Below are positions 33,761 through 43,930 of a DNA stretch of 64,000 nt, one piece after another. Position 1 is the stretch's first letter, and each line of letters begins with the position of its first letter. The DNA lies in contig NZ_CP048814.1 of assembly GCF_014217785.1 (NCBI RefSeq), positions 3,410,001 through 3,474,000 on the forward strand, given 5' to 3'. Made by a program: the position numbers and the translations under genes. The DNA comes from Rhodococcus triatomae. Its GTDB lineage: Bacteria; Actinomycetota; Actinomycetes; Mycobacteriales; Mycobacteriaceae. A model generated the notes under the pieces. The model was not told the origin of the DNA. It did not search any database and saw only the letters and a program-made list of their open reading frames with translations.

Positions 33761-35065
33761 ATGCCCGCTGACAGCACCCGATCCAACCCGTGGATTGCGG
33801 TCCGTCCCGGTGAGGACACCGGCACGCTCGCCCGGCGCGTCTCGAGTGCGTACGAGCGGTTCGTCGCCCGATCGGCGGACAACCCCGACGAGGGTGGTGT
33901 GCCGGTCCGGTCGGTGGTTCTCGAATCCTGGCAGCGGAGTCTGCGCGGCGGTGTGGATCCGGACCGGGGTGCGGAGGGGTCGGCGCTGGGGGCGGCCGAT
34001 CTCGAGGAGTACCGGGCGGCGCATCCGATCTCCTCCATTCGCCCCGTCGTGCGGAGCCTGCTGGTGGACGGTGCGGAGGATTCCGGGCTGCTCGTCGCGA
34101 TCTCGGATCAGCGGGGACGGCTCCTCTGGGTGGAGGGGGATCGGTCGGCGCGCGATCGCGCGGACCGGATGAGCTTCATCGAAGGTACGGACTGGAGCGA
34201 GGCGGCGGTCGGCACCAATGCGCCGGGCACGGCCCTGCAACTCGACCACTGCGTCCAGATCTTCGGCGCGGAGCATTTCAGCAGGAACGTGCACGACTGG
34301 AGTTGCGCCGCCGCACCGGTCCACGATCCGGTCTCGGGGCAGCTGTTGGGCACCGTCGACATCACCGGCGGTCCGAGGGTCGCCACACCCGAGGCACTGC
34401 AACTGGTGCGCGCGACGGTTGCCGCAGCAGAAGCCGAACTCCGCCTGCGCGGGCTGGACGCCGGGCCCGATCCGGACCGGGGCGCTGCCCGGCTCGAGGT
34501 CCTCTCCGAGGAGCGGCCGCGGCTGCGCCACGGCGGCCGGGTGGTCCGATTGTCCCGCCGTCACGGGGAGATCCTCCTGTTGCTGGCCGAGCACCCCGAG
34601 GGCCTGGCAGCCGAGCACCTGTCGTTCCTGCTCGACGACCGCGAACTCGACACCGTGACCGTGCGGGCCGAAATGTCGCGTTTGCGAAAGATATTCGGAT
34701 CCGCGAACATCGCCTCACGTCCGTACCGACTGCTCGTTCCGTTGGTCACCGATATCGACGAGGTGCGCGGCGACCTCGACCGAGGCGACGTCCGTGCGGC
34801 GCTGGACCGCTACCGCGGACCGGTGCTCGCGGGTTCGGATGCGCCCGGCGTCGTCCGTATCCGCGAGGAACTGTGGGCGAGCGTGCGCGCCGGGGTTCTG
34901 GGGGAGGCGGACGCCGACGCGCTCCGTCGGTGGACCGAGTCCCCGCACGGGCGCGACGACGTCGAATCCTGGTCCGCGTATCTCGCGCACCTCGACCCCG
35001 CGAGTCCGCGCTACCGAAGGATCGCGGCACATCTGAGCGTCCTGGATCGTCGGCTCGCAACGTAG
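33761..35065 (+). CDS. GAF-domain transcriptional regulator
   Basis: A 434-residue regulator starting after GAGAGGAG. The N-terminal AcoR-like portion includes VLESWQRSLRGGVDPD near residue 45. A GAF sensor domain (about 100-225) includes FIEGTDWSEAAVGTNAPGTAL and VTIDITG-like GTVDITGGPRVATPEALQL. No sigma54 AAA+ domain is present; instead a winged-helix region carries RLSRRHGEILLLLAEHPEGL and VRAEMSRLRKIFG near 265-315. This architecture accompanies acetaldehyde dehydrogenase genes in actinobacteria, so it probably activates the downstream aldehyde/ethanolamine genes in response to a C2 signal. That role is inference. Confidence 0.78.
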   Translation: MPADSTRSNPWIAVRPGEDTGTLARRVSSAYERFVARSADNPDEGGVPVRSVVLESWQRSLRGGVDPDRGAEGSALGAADLEEYRAAHPISSIRPVVRSLLVDGAEDSGLLVAISDQRGRLLWVEGDRSARDRADRMSFIEGTDWSEAAVGTNAPGTALQLDHCVQIFGAEHFSRNVHDWSCAAAPVHDPVSGQLLGTVDITGGPRVATPEALQLVRATVAAAEAELRLRGLDAGPDPDRGAARLEVLSEERPRLRHGGRVVRLSRRHGEILLLLAEHPEGLAAEHLSFLLDDRELDTVTVRAEMSRLRKIFGSANIASRPYRLLVPLVTDIDEVRGDLDRGDVRAALDRYRGPVLAGSDAPGVVRIREELWASVRAGVLGEADADALRRWTESPHGRDDVESWSAYLAHLDPASPRYRRIAAHLSVLDRRLAT

Positions 35066-35127
35066 TTGCAACCCTCGGGCTCTTAATGTCGTGAGTCACA
35101 GCACGCGCATCATGTGCCACGACTCAC
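35058..35127 (+). promoter_or_regulatory. Two inverted repeats ahead of the aldehyde dehydrogenase gene
   Basis: GCAAC-GTA-GTTGC (35058-35070) is a perfect dyad over the end of the GAF regulator. GTGAGTC (35091-35097) and GACTCAC (35121-35127) form a second, wider dyad. Both lie in the only promoter region for the aldehyde dehydrogenase and are candidate sites for the GAF regulator. Confidence 0.45.
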
Positions 35128-35169
35128 CGTCGAGGTGTGGCCGCGCGGCAACGAGACGAGGAGAAATCG

Positions 35170-36692
<1,523 letters not shown>

Positions 36693-36693
<1 letters not shown>

Positions 36694-37229
36694 TGGCGCC
36701 GGTGCCGGGCCGGATCGTGGCCACCGCGGACGCGATCGCCGTGCTGCGCCGGCTGCGCGACACCCACGGTGCACTGATGATGCACCAGTCCGGTGGCTGT
36801 TGCGACGGCTCGGCGCCGATGTGTTATCCCGCAGGAGAATTCGTCGTGGGCGACCGGGACGTCCTGGTCGGGCTGTTGGATCTCCGGCTCGCCGTCGGCG
36901 AGGTGCCGGGGTCGCTCCCCGACCAGGACGCCGGCGTCCCGGTCTGGATCTCGGGCTCGCAGTTCGAGGCATGGAAGCACACCCAGCTGGTGCTCGACGT
37001 GGTGCCCGGCCGAGGTTCGGGGTTCAGCCTGGAGGCGCCGGAGGGCGTGCGATTCCTCAGCCGTGGACGAGCGTTCACAGCCGAGGAGATCGAGGTGTTG
37101 GCGACGGTCCCACCGCTCACCGGACAGGCATGGGAGGGAGGGCGACGCCCGGCACCTCCGGCGGGCCCTCAGGTCGTCGCCGAAGCGGTCGACGCATGCC
37201 CCGTGCCCGGAAACTCGTCCGAAGTCTGA
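36693..37229 (+). CDS. DUF779 domain protein
   Basis: A 178-residue protein coupled to the aldehyde dehydrogenase by a TGATG overlap. The DUF779 core has LMMHQSGGCCDGSAPMCYPAG near residue 28, with a Cys-Cys and a third Cys, and PVWISGSQFEAWKHTQLVLDVVPGRGSGFSLE near 95. The C-terminal 35 residues are a Pro/Ala-rich extension. DUF779 genes regularly follow acetaldehyde dehydrogenases in actinobacteria and proteobacteria. The function is unknown; the conserved cysteines and histidine might bind a metal or aid the dehydrogenase. Confidence 0.85.
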
Positions 37230-37349
37230 CCCTGTTACATCGCAGTCATCCGCCGATGATCTGACCGCACCACACTGTTGCCGGGCCCCGCCAGCGCGGG
37301 TGTCCGACCCGTGTCGTGTGCACATCCGGAACGAGAAGGAGGGTCGCCC

Positions 37350-38783
37350 GTGGCGATCACCACTGGGAAGTCCTCGCACGAGGAGTTCCACAACGAGGAC
37401 AGCGAGTATCTCGCGAAGCGCACGCTCAAGTCGGGGTCGGCGGGGTGGATCCTGCTCGCGGGTCTCGGCGTGAGTTACGTGATCTCCGGCGATTACGCGG
37501 GGTGGAACAACGGCCTCGCGGAGGGCGGCTTCGGCGGCCTGCTGATCGCGGCCGTCGTCATCGCCGGTATGTACCTGGCCATGGTGCTGGGGATGGCCGA
37601 GATGTCCTCGGCTCTTCCCGCCGCGGGCGGCGGCTACACCTTCGCCCGCCGAGCGCTCGGACCTTGGGGCGGATTCGCCACCGGCACAGCGATTCTCATC
37701 GAGTACGCGATCGCTCCCGCCGCCATCGCGACCTTCATCGGCAGCTACGTCGAATCCCTGAACCTCTTCGGTATCACGGACGGCTGGTGGGTGTACCTGG
37801 CCGTCTACGCGATATTCATCGGGATCCATCTCACCGGAGCGGGTGAGGCGCTCAAGGCGATGTTCGTGATCACTGCGATCGCCCTGGTCGGTCTCGTGGT
37901 GTTCGCGGTCTCGGCGTGGGGGCTCTTCGAATCCGGCAACCTCACCGACATTCCCGCGGACCCCGACGCCGTGGGCAGTTCCTCGTTCCTGCCGTTCGGC
38001 GTGCTGGGAATCTGGGCCGCAGTTCCGTTCGCGATCTGGTTCTTCCTCGCGGTGGAGGGCGTACCACTCGCCGCGGAGGAGGCACGCGAGCCGGAGAAGA
38101 ACGTCCCCAAGGGCATCATCATCAGCATGTTCGTGCTGATCGTCACGGGTGCGAGCGTGCTGTTCCTCGCAACGGGTGCGCTCGGCGCGGAGGAGTTGTC
38201 CACGTCCGGGAACCCGCTCGTCCAGGCACTCGGCGACAGCGGCGCGGCCACGGCGGTCAACTACATCGGGCTCGCCGGACTGGTGGCCAGCTTCTTCTCC
38301 ATCATGTACGCGTACTCCCGGCAGACGTTCGCGCTGTCGCGTGCCGGCTATCTGCCGACCAGCCTGTCGGTGACCAACTCCCGCAAGGCGCCGATGCTCG
38401 CCCTGATCGTTCCCGGCGTCGTCGGCTTCGTCCTGTCGCTGACCGGGGAGGGCGCGATGCTGCTCAACATGGCGGTGTTCGGTGCCGCCCTGAGCTATGT
38501 GCTGATGATGATCAGTCACATCGTGCTCCGGAAGCGCGAACCGGACATGCCGCGCCCGTACCGTACGCCCGGTGGCATCGCGACGACGTCGTTCGCCCTG
38601 GTGGTTGCGGCTGCCGCGGTGATCGCCACCTTCCTGGTGGATCCGCAGGCCGCTCTGTGGACGTTCGTCGCCTTCGGCGGGTTCATGGCGTACTTCGGCC
38701 TCTACAGTCGACATCATCTGGTGGCGAACTCGCCCGACGAGGAGTTCGCGGTGCTGGCGAAAGCGGAGGAAGAACTCGAATGA
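37350..38783 (+). CDS. eat: Ethanolamine permease (APC superfamily)
   Basis: A 477-residue transporter with about 12 membrane helices. GTG follows GAAGGAGGG at good spacing. Diagnostic segments are LASGLGVSYVISGDYAGWN-like LAGLGVSYVISGDYAGWN near residue 38, MAEMSSALPAAGGGYTFARRALG near 85, FFLAVEGVPLAAEEAREPEKNVPKG near 230 and SRQTFALSRAGYLP near 325. The SGDY/GWN region is typical of Eat permeases. Its stop overlaps the eutB start by ATGA, so import and deamination of ethanolamine are encoded together. Confidence 0.88.
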   Translation: MAITTGKSSHEEFHNEDSEYLAKRTLKSGSAGWILLAGLGVSYVISGDYAGWNNGLAEGGFGGLLIAAVVIAGMYLAMVLGMAEMSSALPAAGGGYTFARRALGPWGGFATGTAILIEYAIAPAAIATFIGSYVESLNLFGITDGWWVYLAVYAIFIGIHLTGAGEALKAMFVITAIALVGLVVFAVSAWGLFESGNLTDIPADPDAVGSSSFLPFGVLGIWAAVPFAIWFFLAVEGVPLAAEEAREPEKNVPKGIIISMFVLIVTGASVLFLATGALGAEELSTSGNPLVQALGDSGAATAVNYIGLAGLVASFFSIMYAYSRQTFALSRAGYLPTSLSVTNSRKAPMLALIVPGVVGFVLSLTGEGAMLLNMAVFGAALSYVLMMISHIVLRKREPDMPRPYRTPGGIATTSFALVVAAAAVIATFLVDPQAALWTFVAFGGFMAYFGLYSRHHLVANSPDEEFAVLAKAEEELE

Positions 38784-40192
38784 CCCGGTACACACAGGCC
38801 CTCGGCGGAACCTCCCACAGCTTCGACGGGCTGGTCGAGCTGATGGCCAAGGCCACCCCACACAGGAGTGGGGACGAGCTGGCCGGCTGCGCGGCACACT
38901 CGGATGCCGAACGCGCCGCCGCCCAGTGGGCGCTCGCGGAGGTACCCCTCGACCGGTTCCTGCACGAGCTGGTGGTGCCCTACGAGGACGACGAGGTCAC
39001 CCGGCTGATCATCGACTCCCACGACCGCAACGCGTTCCGGCAGGTCTCGCACCTGACGGTCGGAGGCCTGCGGGACTGGTTGCTCGAGGTGTCCTCCACC
39101 GACGACGCGGCGGCCACGCTGGCCGCGGTGTCACCCGGACTGACCCCGGAGATGGTGGCCGCCGTCAGCAAGATCATGCGCAACCAGGACCTGATCGCGG
39201 TGGCCCGCGCCGTCGTGGTGACGGCAGGGTTCCGTACCACCGTCGGACTGCCCGGTCGGCTGAGTACCCGGCTGCAACCGAACCACCCGACGGACGACCC
39301 CCGGGGCATCGCTGCGGCCACCCTCGACGGGTTGCTCCTCGGCTGTGGCGACGCGGTTCTGGGCATCAACCCGGCGACGGACTCGCCGCACGCGACCTCG
39401 GAACTGCTGCACCTGCTCGACGAGATCCGGCAGCGGTTCGCGATCCCCACCCAGTCCTGTGTGCTCTCGCACGTCACCACGACGATGGGGCTGATCGAGC
39501 AGGGTGTTCCGGTGGACCTGGTGTTCCAGTCCATCGCAGGCACCGAGGGCGCCAATTCCGGCTTCGGAGTGACTGTCTCGCTGTTGCGTGAGGCCAACGA
39601 GGCGGGTCGTTCGCTGCGCCGCGGAACGGTCGGCGACAACGTGATGTACCTGGAGACGGGGCAGGGTTCCGCGCTCAGTGCGGGCGCCCACCTCGGCGTC
39701 GGGGGTGTGCCGGTGGACCAGCAGACTCTCGAGACCCGGGCGTATGCGGTGGCCCGGGATCTCGAGCCGCTGTTGGTGAACACCGTCGTGGGCTTCATCG
39801 GTCCGGAGTACCTCTACGACGGAAAGCAGATCATCCGGGCGGGGCTCGAGGACCATTTCTGCGGCAAGCTCCTGGGTCTGCCGATGGGTGTGGACGTCTG
39901 CTACACCAATCACGCCGAGGCCGATCAGGACGACATGGACACGTTGCTCACGCTGCTCGGGGCGGCAGGCGCGGCGTTCGTCATCGCGGTTCCCGGCGCC
40001 GACGACGTGATGCTCGGCTACCAGAGCCTGAGCTTTCACGATGTCCTGTATGCCCGGCGCGCTCTGGGATTGCGCCCCGCCCCGGAATTCGAGGCGTGGC
40101 TCGCCGGTCTCGGTATGGTCGATGCACAGGGGCGCGTGTTGCCCGTCGACGCCACGGATTCCCCGCTGCGCGCGCTCACGGGTGCCCGATGA
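38780..40192 (+). CDS. eutB: Ethanolamine ammonia-lyase large subunit EutB
   Basis: A 470-residue catalytic subunit with a TIM barrel. Typical segments are ANEAKEGD-free variants such as VSKIMRNQDLIAVARA near residue 130, LPGRLSTRLQPNHPTDD near 155, GCGDAVLGINPATDS near 192, IPTQSCVLSHVTTT near 225, and FQSIAGTEGANSGFGV near 252. It converts ethanolamine to acetaldehyde and ammonia using adenosylcobalamin with EutC. It is coupled at both ends (ATGA with eat, ATGA with eutC). No microcompartment shell genes are present, as usual for actinobacterial eut loci. Confidence 0.96.
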   Translation: MTRYTQALGGTSHSFDGLVELMAKATPHRSGDELAGCAAHSDAERAAAQWALAEVPLDRFLHELVVPYEDDEVTRLIIDSHDRNAFRQVSHLTVGGLRDWLLEVSSTDDAAATLAAVSPGLTPEMVAAVSKIMRNQDLIAVARAVVVTAGFRTTVGLPGRLSTRLQPNHPTDDPRGIAAATLDGLLLGCGDAVLGINPATDSPHATSELLHLLDEIRQRFAIPTQSCVLSHVTTTMGLIEQGVPVDLVFQSIAGTEGANSGFGVTVSLLREANEAGRSLRRGTVGDNVMYLETGQGSALSAGAHLGVGGVPVDQQTLETRAYAVARDLEPLLVNTVVGFIGPEYLYDGKQIIRAGLEDHFCGKLLGLPMGVDVCYTNHAEADQDDMDTLLTLLGAAGAAFVIAVPGADDVMLGYQSLSFHDVLYARRALGLRPAPEFEAWLAGLGMVDAQGRVLPVDATDSPLRALTGAR

Positions 40193-40989
40193 CGGTCTCG
40201 GAGGTGGCGGTGAACGGCAACGATCCCGTACAGCAGGACTTCTGGTCGGAGCTGCGCCGCAGTACGCAGTCCCGGATCGGGCTCGGCCGCGCCGGTGATG
40301 CCCTGCCCACGCGGCGGGTGCTCGAGTTCCGTGCGGCGCACGCCGCGGCCCGCGATGCCGTACACGAACCGCTCGACGTTCCGAGCCTGGCGGAGCGGGT
40401 GCGCACCGTCGGCATCGGAGATCCGGTAGCCGTGACGAGCCTGGCCACCGGACGTGGGGAGTACCTGCGCCGGCCGGATCTCGGGCGTGCGCCGGCCGAT
40501 CTGTCCGCGATCCCGCGCAGTGGTGCCGAGTTGGGATTCGTGCTCGGCGACGGGCTGTCGCCGCGGGCGTTGACGGACCACGGAGTGGAGCTGCTGGCTG
40601 CGCTGGTCGCCGAACTCTCGGACCGCTACTCGATCGCGCCCCCGGTGATCGCGACCGAGGCTCGGGTGGCGCTCGGCGACCACATCGCCGAGGCGATGGG
40701 TGTGCAGACGCTCGTCGTGCTCATCGGTGAGCGCCCGGGACTGTCCGTCGCGGACAGTCTCGGTATCTACCTCACTCATCTGCCTCGGCCCGGACGGGCC
40801 GACTCGGACCGCAACTGCATCTCCAACATCCACCCGCCGGAGGGGCTGGGCTACGAGCAGGCGGCGAAGGTCGTCGCCGGCCTCGTCTCCGGTGCCCGGC
40901 GGCTCGGCCGCTCCGGAGTCGATCTCAAGGACACCTCTCGCTCGGACGAGTTGTCCGCGAGCGAGACCACCGCCCTGATCATCGAGTGA
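40189..40989 (+). CDS. eutC: Ethanolamine ammonia-lyase small subunit EutC
   Basis: A 266-residue small subunit that holds cobalamin with EutB. The start is the ATG overlapping the eutB stop. Key segments: SRIGLGRAGDALPTRRVLEFRAAHAAARDAVH near residue 30, ALTDHG near 128, VALGDHIAEAMGVQTLVVLIGERPGLS near 163 and SDRNCISNIHPPEGLGYEQAA near 207. Length is close to other EutC proteins. It ends the eat-eutB-eutC operon and is followed by a small hairpin. Confidence 0.95.
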   Translation: MTVSEVAVNGNDPVQQDFWSELRRSTQSRIGLGRAGDALPTRRVLEFRAAHAAARDAVHEPLDVPSLAERVRTVGIGDPVAVTSLATGRGEYLRRPDLGRAPADLSAIPRSGAELGFVLGDGLSPRALTDHGVELLAALVAELSDRYSIAPPVIATEARVALGDHIAEAMGVQTLVVLIGERPGLSVADSLGIYLTHLPRPGRADSDRNCISNIHPPEGLGYEQAAKVVAGLVSGARRLGRSGVDLKDTSRSDELSASETTALIIE

Positions 40990-41040
40990 GCTTCCTCGAG
41001 CGAGCCGCCTGACATTCCCACCTCGCGGCCTCGCTCTCCC

Positions 41041-41058
41041 CGGCACCTCCGGGTGCCG
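41041..41058 (+). terminator. Small hairpin after eutC
   Basis: CGGCACC-TCCG-GGTGCCG forms a perfect 7-bp stem with a 4-nt loop 52 bp after the eutC stop, followed by a C-rich rather than T-rich run. It may end the eut transcript. Confidence 0.4.
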
Positions 41059-41095
41059 TCCCCCTGTTCGCGACGTCGGAAGACGAGGACCGATC

Positions 41096-42391
41096 GTGAT
41101 ATCTCGTGCTGCACGGACAATTCTGGCGGGCACCTTCGCGGGTGTGCTGCTGCTGACTGCCTCCTGTTCCTCCGGCGCGGACGACGCTGCGGAACCCGAG
41201 ACCGCCGACGCCGCGGAGTGCGCGTCGCTCGACCCGGACCTGGTCTGGTACGGCGACATTCGGGGGCGGCTCGACCGGATGATCGCCGAGTACGGGGAGT
41301 GCGGAGATCCCGGCGACGTCGACGAGGGCGCTCCGCTGGCGTTGTTCGACTGGGACAACACGGTCGTGAAGAACGACATCGGGAGCGCCACCGCCTACTG
41401 GATGCTCCGGAACGACAAGATCCTCCAGCCGAGGGATCGGGACTGGACGACGACGAGCCGCTTCCTCACCCCGGAGGCCGCGGCGGCGTTGTCCGCGGCC
41501 TGCGGTACCGAGGTCGCACCGGGTGCACCCCTCCCGACCAGCTCCGACGTGAACTGTGCGGACGAGATCGTCGCGGTCATGGACGAGGAGACCCGCTCGG
41601 GTCTCCCGGCGTTCGCCGGCTACGACCACCGGCGGACCAAGGCTTCCTACGCATGGGTCGTGCAATTGTCGGCCGGCCGTTCGATGGACGAGGTCGAAGA
41701 GTTCGCGATCGCGGCGCGTGAGGAGAGTCTGGCTGCCCCGGAGGGCTCGACACAGGTCGTGGGGAGCACCGTCGTGGACGGCTACGTCCGCTACTACCCG
41801 CAGATCGAGGATCTCGTGAAGACACTGCACGCCAACGGTTTCGACGTGCGCATCATCTCCGCCTCGGCGGAGCCCGTGGTCCGGGTGTGGGCGCGCGAAC
41901 TGGGCCTGCCGCCCGAGCGGGCGATGGGCGTTCGGCCGGTGGTGTCCGAGGGCATACTCACCGGTGGCCTGGTCGGCTGCGGCGGCGTGGCCGACGGCGA
42001 GGACACCGTGATCCCCTATGTGGAGGGAAAGCGGTGCCAGGTCAACGAGGTCGTCTACGGGATCGGCGGGCCCGCCGCCTTCGACCCCCTTCCAGCCGAT
42101 CGGCGGCACGTGTTCGCCGCGGGGGACTCGGTGACGGACGTGACCTTTCTCGCGGACGCGACCGGGGAGCGCCTGGTGATCAACCGGAACAACCCCGAAC
42201 TCATGTGCCACGCGTACGACAACAGCGACGGCAAGTGGCTGATCACGCCGATGTTCCTCGATCCGAACGAACGTGCCGAGGAGCCGTACCCGTGCGCGAG
42301 TACCGCGTTCACCGAGCCGGACGGCCGGGCCGGGCCGGTCGTGCGCGCCGACGGCACCGAGATCGCGGACCAGAGGGATGCGGTGTACTGA
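41096..42391 (+). CDS. Secreted HAD-superfamily phosphatase lipoprotein
   Basis: A 431-residue exported lipoprotein starting with GTG. The n-region SRAAR, a hydrophobic core and lipobox LLTASC place the lipidated Cys at residue 24. The HAD motif I is LFDWDNTVVKND, with the nucleophilic Asp near residue 85. Motif II is a Ser in VRIISASAEPV near 250, and motif III/IV is FAAGDSVTDVTFL near 342. A long cap domain lies between motifs I and II. The architecture resembles phosphoserine/phosphocholine phosphatase-like HADs acting on the cell surface. The substrate is unknown, although proximity to ethanolamine genes suggests phosphoethanolamine or phosphocholine as something to test. Confidence 0.8.
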   Translation: MISRAARTILAGTFAGVLLLTASCSSGADDAAEPETADAAECASLDPDLVWYGDIRGRLDRMIAEYGECGDPGDVDEGAPLALFDWDNTVVKNDIGSATAYWMLRNDKILQPRDRDWTTTSRFLTPEAAAALSAACGTEVAPGAPLPTSSDVNCADEIVAVMDEETRSGLPAFAGYDHRRTKASYAWVVQLSAGRSMDEVEEFAIAAREESLAAPEGSTQVVGSTVVDGYVRYYPQIEDLVKTLHANGFDVRIISASAEPVVRVWARELGLPPERAMGVRPVVSEGILTGGLVGCGGVADGEDTVIPYVEGKRCQVNEVVYGIGGPAAFDPLPADRRHVFAAGDSVTDVTFLADATGERLVINRNNPELMCHAYDNSDGKWLITPMFLDPNERAEEPYPCASTAFTEPDGRAGPVVRADGTEIADQRDAVY

Positions 42392-42518
42392 CCGAGGCGT
42401 GGTCCTCGATGCCCGGACGTTCTCCCGCCCCATGTCGTTCGCTGTGCTCGGTAACGTGACGGTGAATAACAGACATTCCTCCTGGTCGCTGTTCGACCGG
42501 TAGTCGGTGGCTCCGGTC

Positions 42519-42541
42519 TGCCTGTGAGATACTCGCAGGCA
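42519..42541 (+). promoter_or_regulatory. Operator-like palindrome before the 211-aa unknown gene
   Basis: TGCCTG, t, GAG, ATA, CTC, g, CAGGCA is a 23-bp dyad with a single mismatched pair. It contains a -10-like GATACT and lies 31 bp before the gene start, so it is well placed for a repressor. Confidence 0.5.
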
Positions 42542-42571
42542 AATCAGCGGCAAACCCTGGGGAGGCGCGGA

Positions 42572-43207
42572 GTGAGGGCTTTTCGCACGAAGCTCGACAC
42601 CGATGTGGTCCGCGCCGAGCTCGCGGCCCGCGCGGAGCACGCGCACCTTCGGTTCCGGGTCGCTCTCGACTCCTTGCTCGCGGCGTGCGGCTGGTACGTC
42701 CTCGCCGACATCGGGCCCCGGCGGCTGGTGCTCGCCTTCGAGGACGCCGCCGTCCTCGAGCGTGAGGAGGGGCAGTTCCGCACCTACTCCGACTACGAGA
42801 CGGCAGCGCAGGGCGCGCTCGCCGAGGCGCGAGCAGCGGTGACGGACATCCCCGATGCCCTCGAGGACTCGTCGCTGGAAGGGCTCGCGCTGCTGGCCGA
42901 TCGGGTCTCCCACACGGTGACCGGATTCGTCGCACCGCGACTGGACCGCCGGGCGGCTGCCTGCCGGGTGGTGACAGTGTCGCAGGCCCACTCCCTGGTC
43001 GACCGGGTTCAGCGCCCGTACCTCGGGGCGCTCGACATCGCCGCGACGGCACGGCATCTGGACGGGGACCCGGAACAGGTCATTCGCCCGATGGGCGCCC
43101 TGGCCGCCCGGTGGGAGGCCTTCCCCGACTCGCGGCACGCCTGCGCGACCGACATCGTCGACTGCGCGGACGACTACCTGGCGCGGACCTGGGCGGTGCC
43201 CAGCTGA
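42572..43207 (+). CDS. Conserved protein of unknown function
   Basis: A 211-residue, mostly helical soluble protein. The GTG start is supported by GGGGAGG 6 bp upstream. It begins MRAFRTKLDTDVVRAELA-like and has acidic and arginine-rich amphipathic stretches, with two recognisable landmarks: CGWYVLADIGPRRLVLAFED near residue 40 and VSQAHSLVDRVQRPYLGALD near 140. No signal peptide, membrane helix or catalytic motif was recognised. A strong palindrome lies over its predicted promoter. Confidence 0.6.
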   Translation: MRAFRTKLDTDVVRAELAARAEHAHLRFRVALDSLLAACGWYVLADIGPRRLVLAFEDAAVLEREEGQFRTYSDYETAAQGALAEARAAVTDIPDALEDSSLEGLALLADRVSHTVTGFVAPRLDRRAAACRVVTVSQAHSLVDRVQRPYLGALDIAATARHLDGDPEQVIRPMGALAARWEAFPDSRHACATDIVDCADDYLARTWAVPS

Positions 43208-43332
43208 ATCGGTGACTCGCGACGCGAACCCACCCCCGGCGGGCGACGTCTATGGTGAGCACGCGGCCGACCCGGCCGGCATGTGTGGGGCCTCGGATAC
43301 GGCCCGTGGAACGAAGCGAGGAGAGTGACGGC

Positions 43333-43890
43333 ATGGCGTTCGCCGGAAACGTGGACGAACTGGCCTTGTTGCAGACCGTACGCATCAAGGGAGCGGTGAC
43401 GCCGGAACTGCTCGCGACACATCTGGGCGTCGCGCCCGCCTCGGCGCAGGCTGCGTTCGACGCACTGGTCGGGCAGGGCAAGGCGGCCGAGTCGGCTCCC
43501 GGATCGATCGCGCTCACGCCGGCCGGTCTGGCCGAGCTCGAGGATCAGCTCGACGCCGAACGGGTGTCGATCGACGAGGATTCCCTGGCCGACGTGCACG
43601 AGAGCTTCGTGCCCCTGCAGGCGCGTTTCGCCGAGGTGATCGCCTCCGCGGACGTCGAGCGCCTCGGCGCACTCGACGCCGAGGCGGCGGGTGTCTTCGA
43701 CGACCTCTCGGCGTTCGTCCCGAGGCTCTCGCGTTATCAGGATCTTCTCGCGGAGGCGCTGGGCAAGGTTCGCGCCGGCCAGACGGACTGGATCGGCGAA
43801 TCGGGCATCGACTCCTACGCGACGGTGTGGTCGGAACTGCGCCGGGAACTGCTCGAGGCCGCAGGGCGCACGGAGGACGACGCCGCCTGA
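43333..43890 (+). CDS. Winged-helix-like protein of unknown function
   Basis: A 185-residue protein. The ATG is chosen because GAGGAGAG lies just upstream; a longer reading lacks this. Residues about 5-65 look like a MarR-type or PPDK-associated helix-turn-helix (LLQTVRIKGAVTPELLATHL, APASAQAAFDALVGQGKAAE, IALTPAGLAELEDQL). The remainder is an acidic helical domain (LSRYQDLLAEALGKVRAGQ). It may be a small regulator. It lies 40 bp before the DinB2-type gene in the same direction, so the two may be co-transcribed. Confidence 0.6.
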   Translation: MAFAGNVDELALLQTVRIKGAVTPELLATHLGVAPASAQAAFDALVGQGKAAESAPGSIALTPAGLAELEDQLDAERVSIDEDSLADVHESFVPLQARFAEVIASADVERLGALDAEAAGVFDDLSAFVPRLSRYQDLLAEALGKVRAGQTDWIGESGIDSYATVWSELRRELLEAAGRTEDDAA

Positions 43891-43930
43891 TTCGGGGGCG
43901 GGGCGCGCGGCTTCCGCGCAGACTGAGGGC

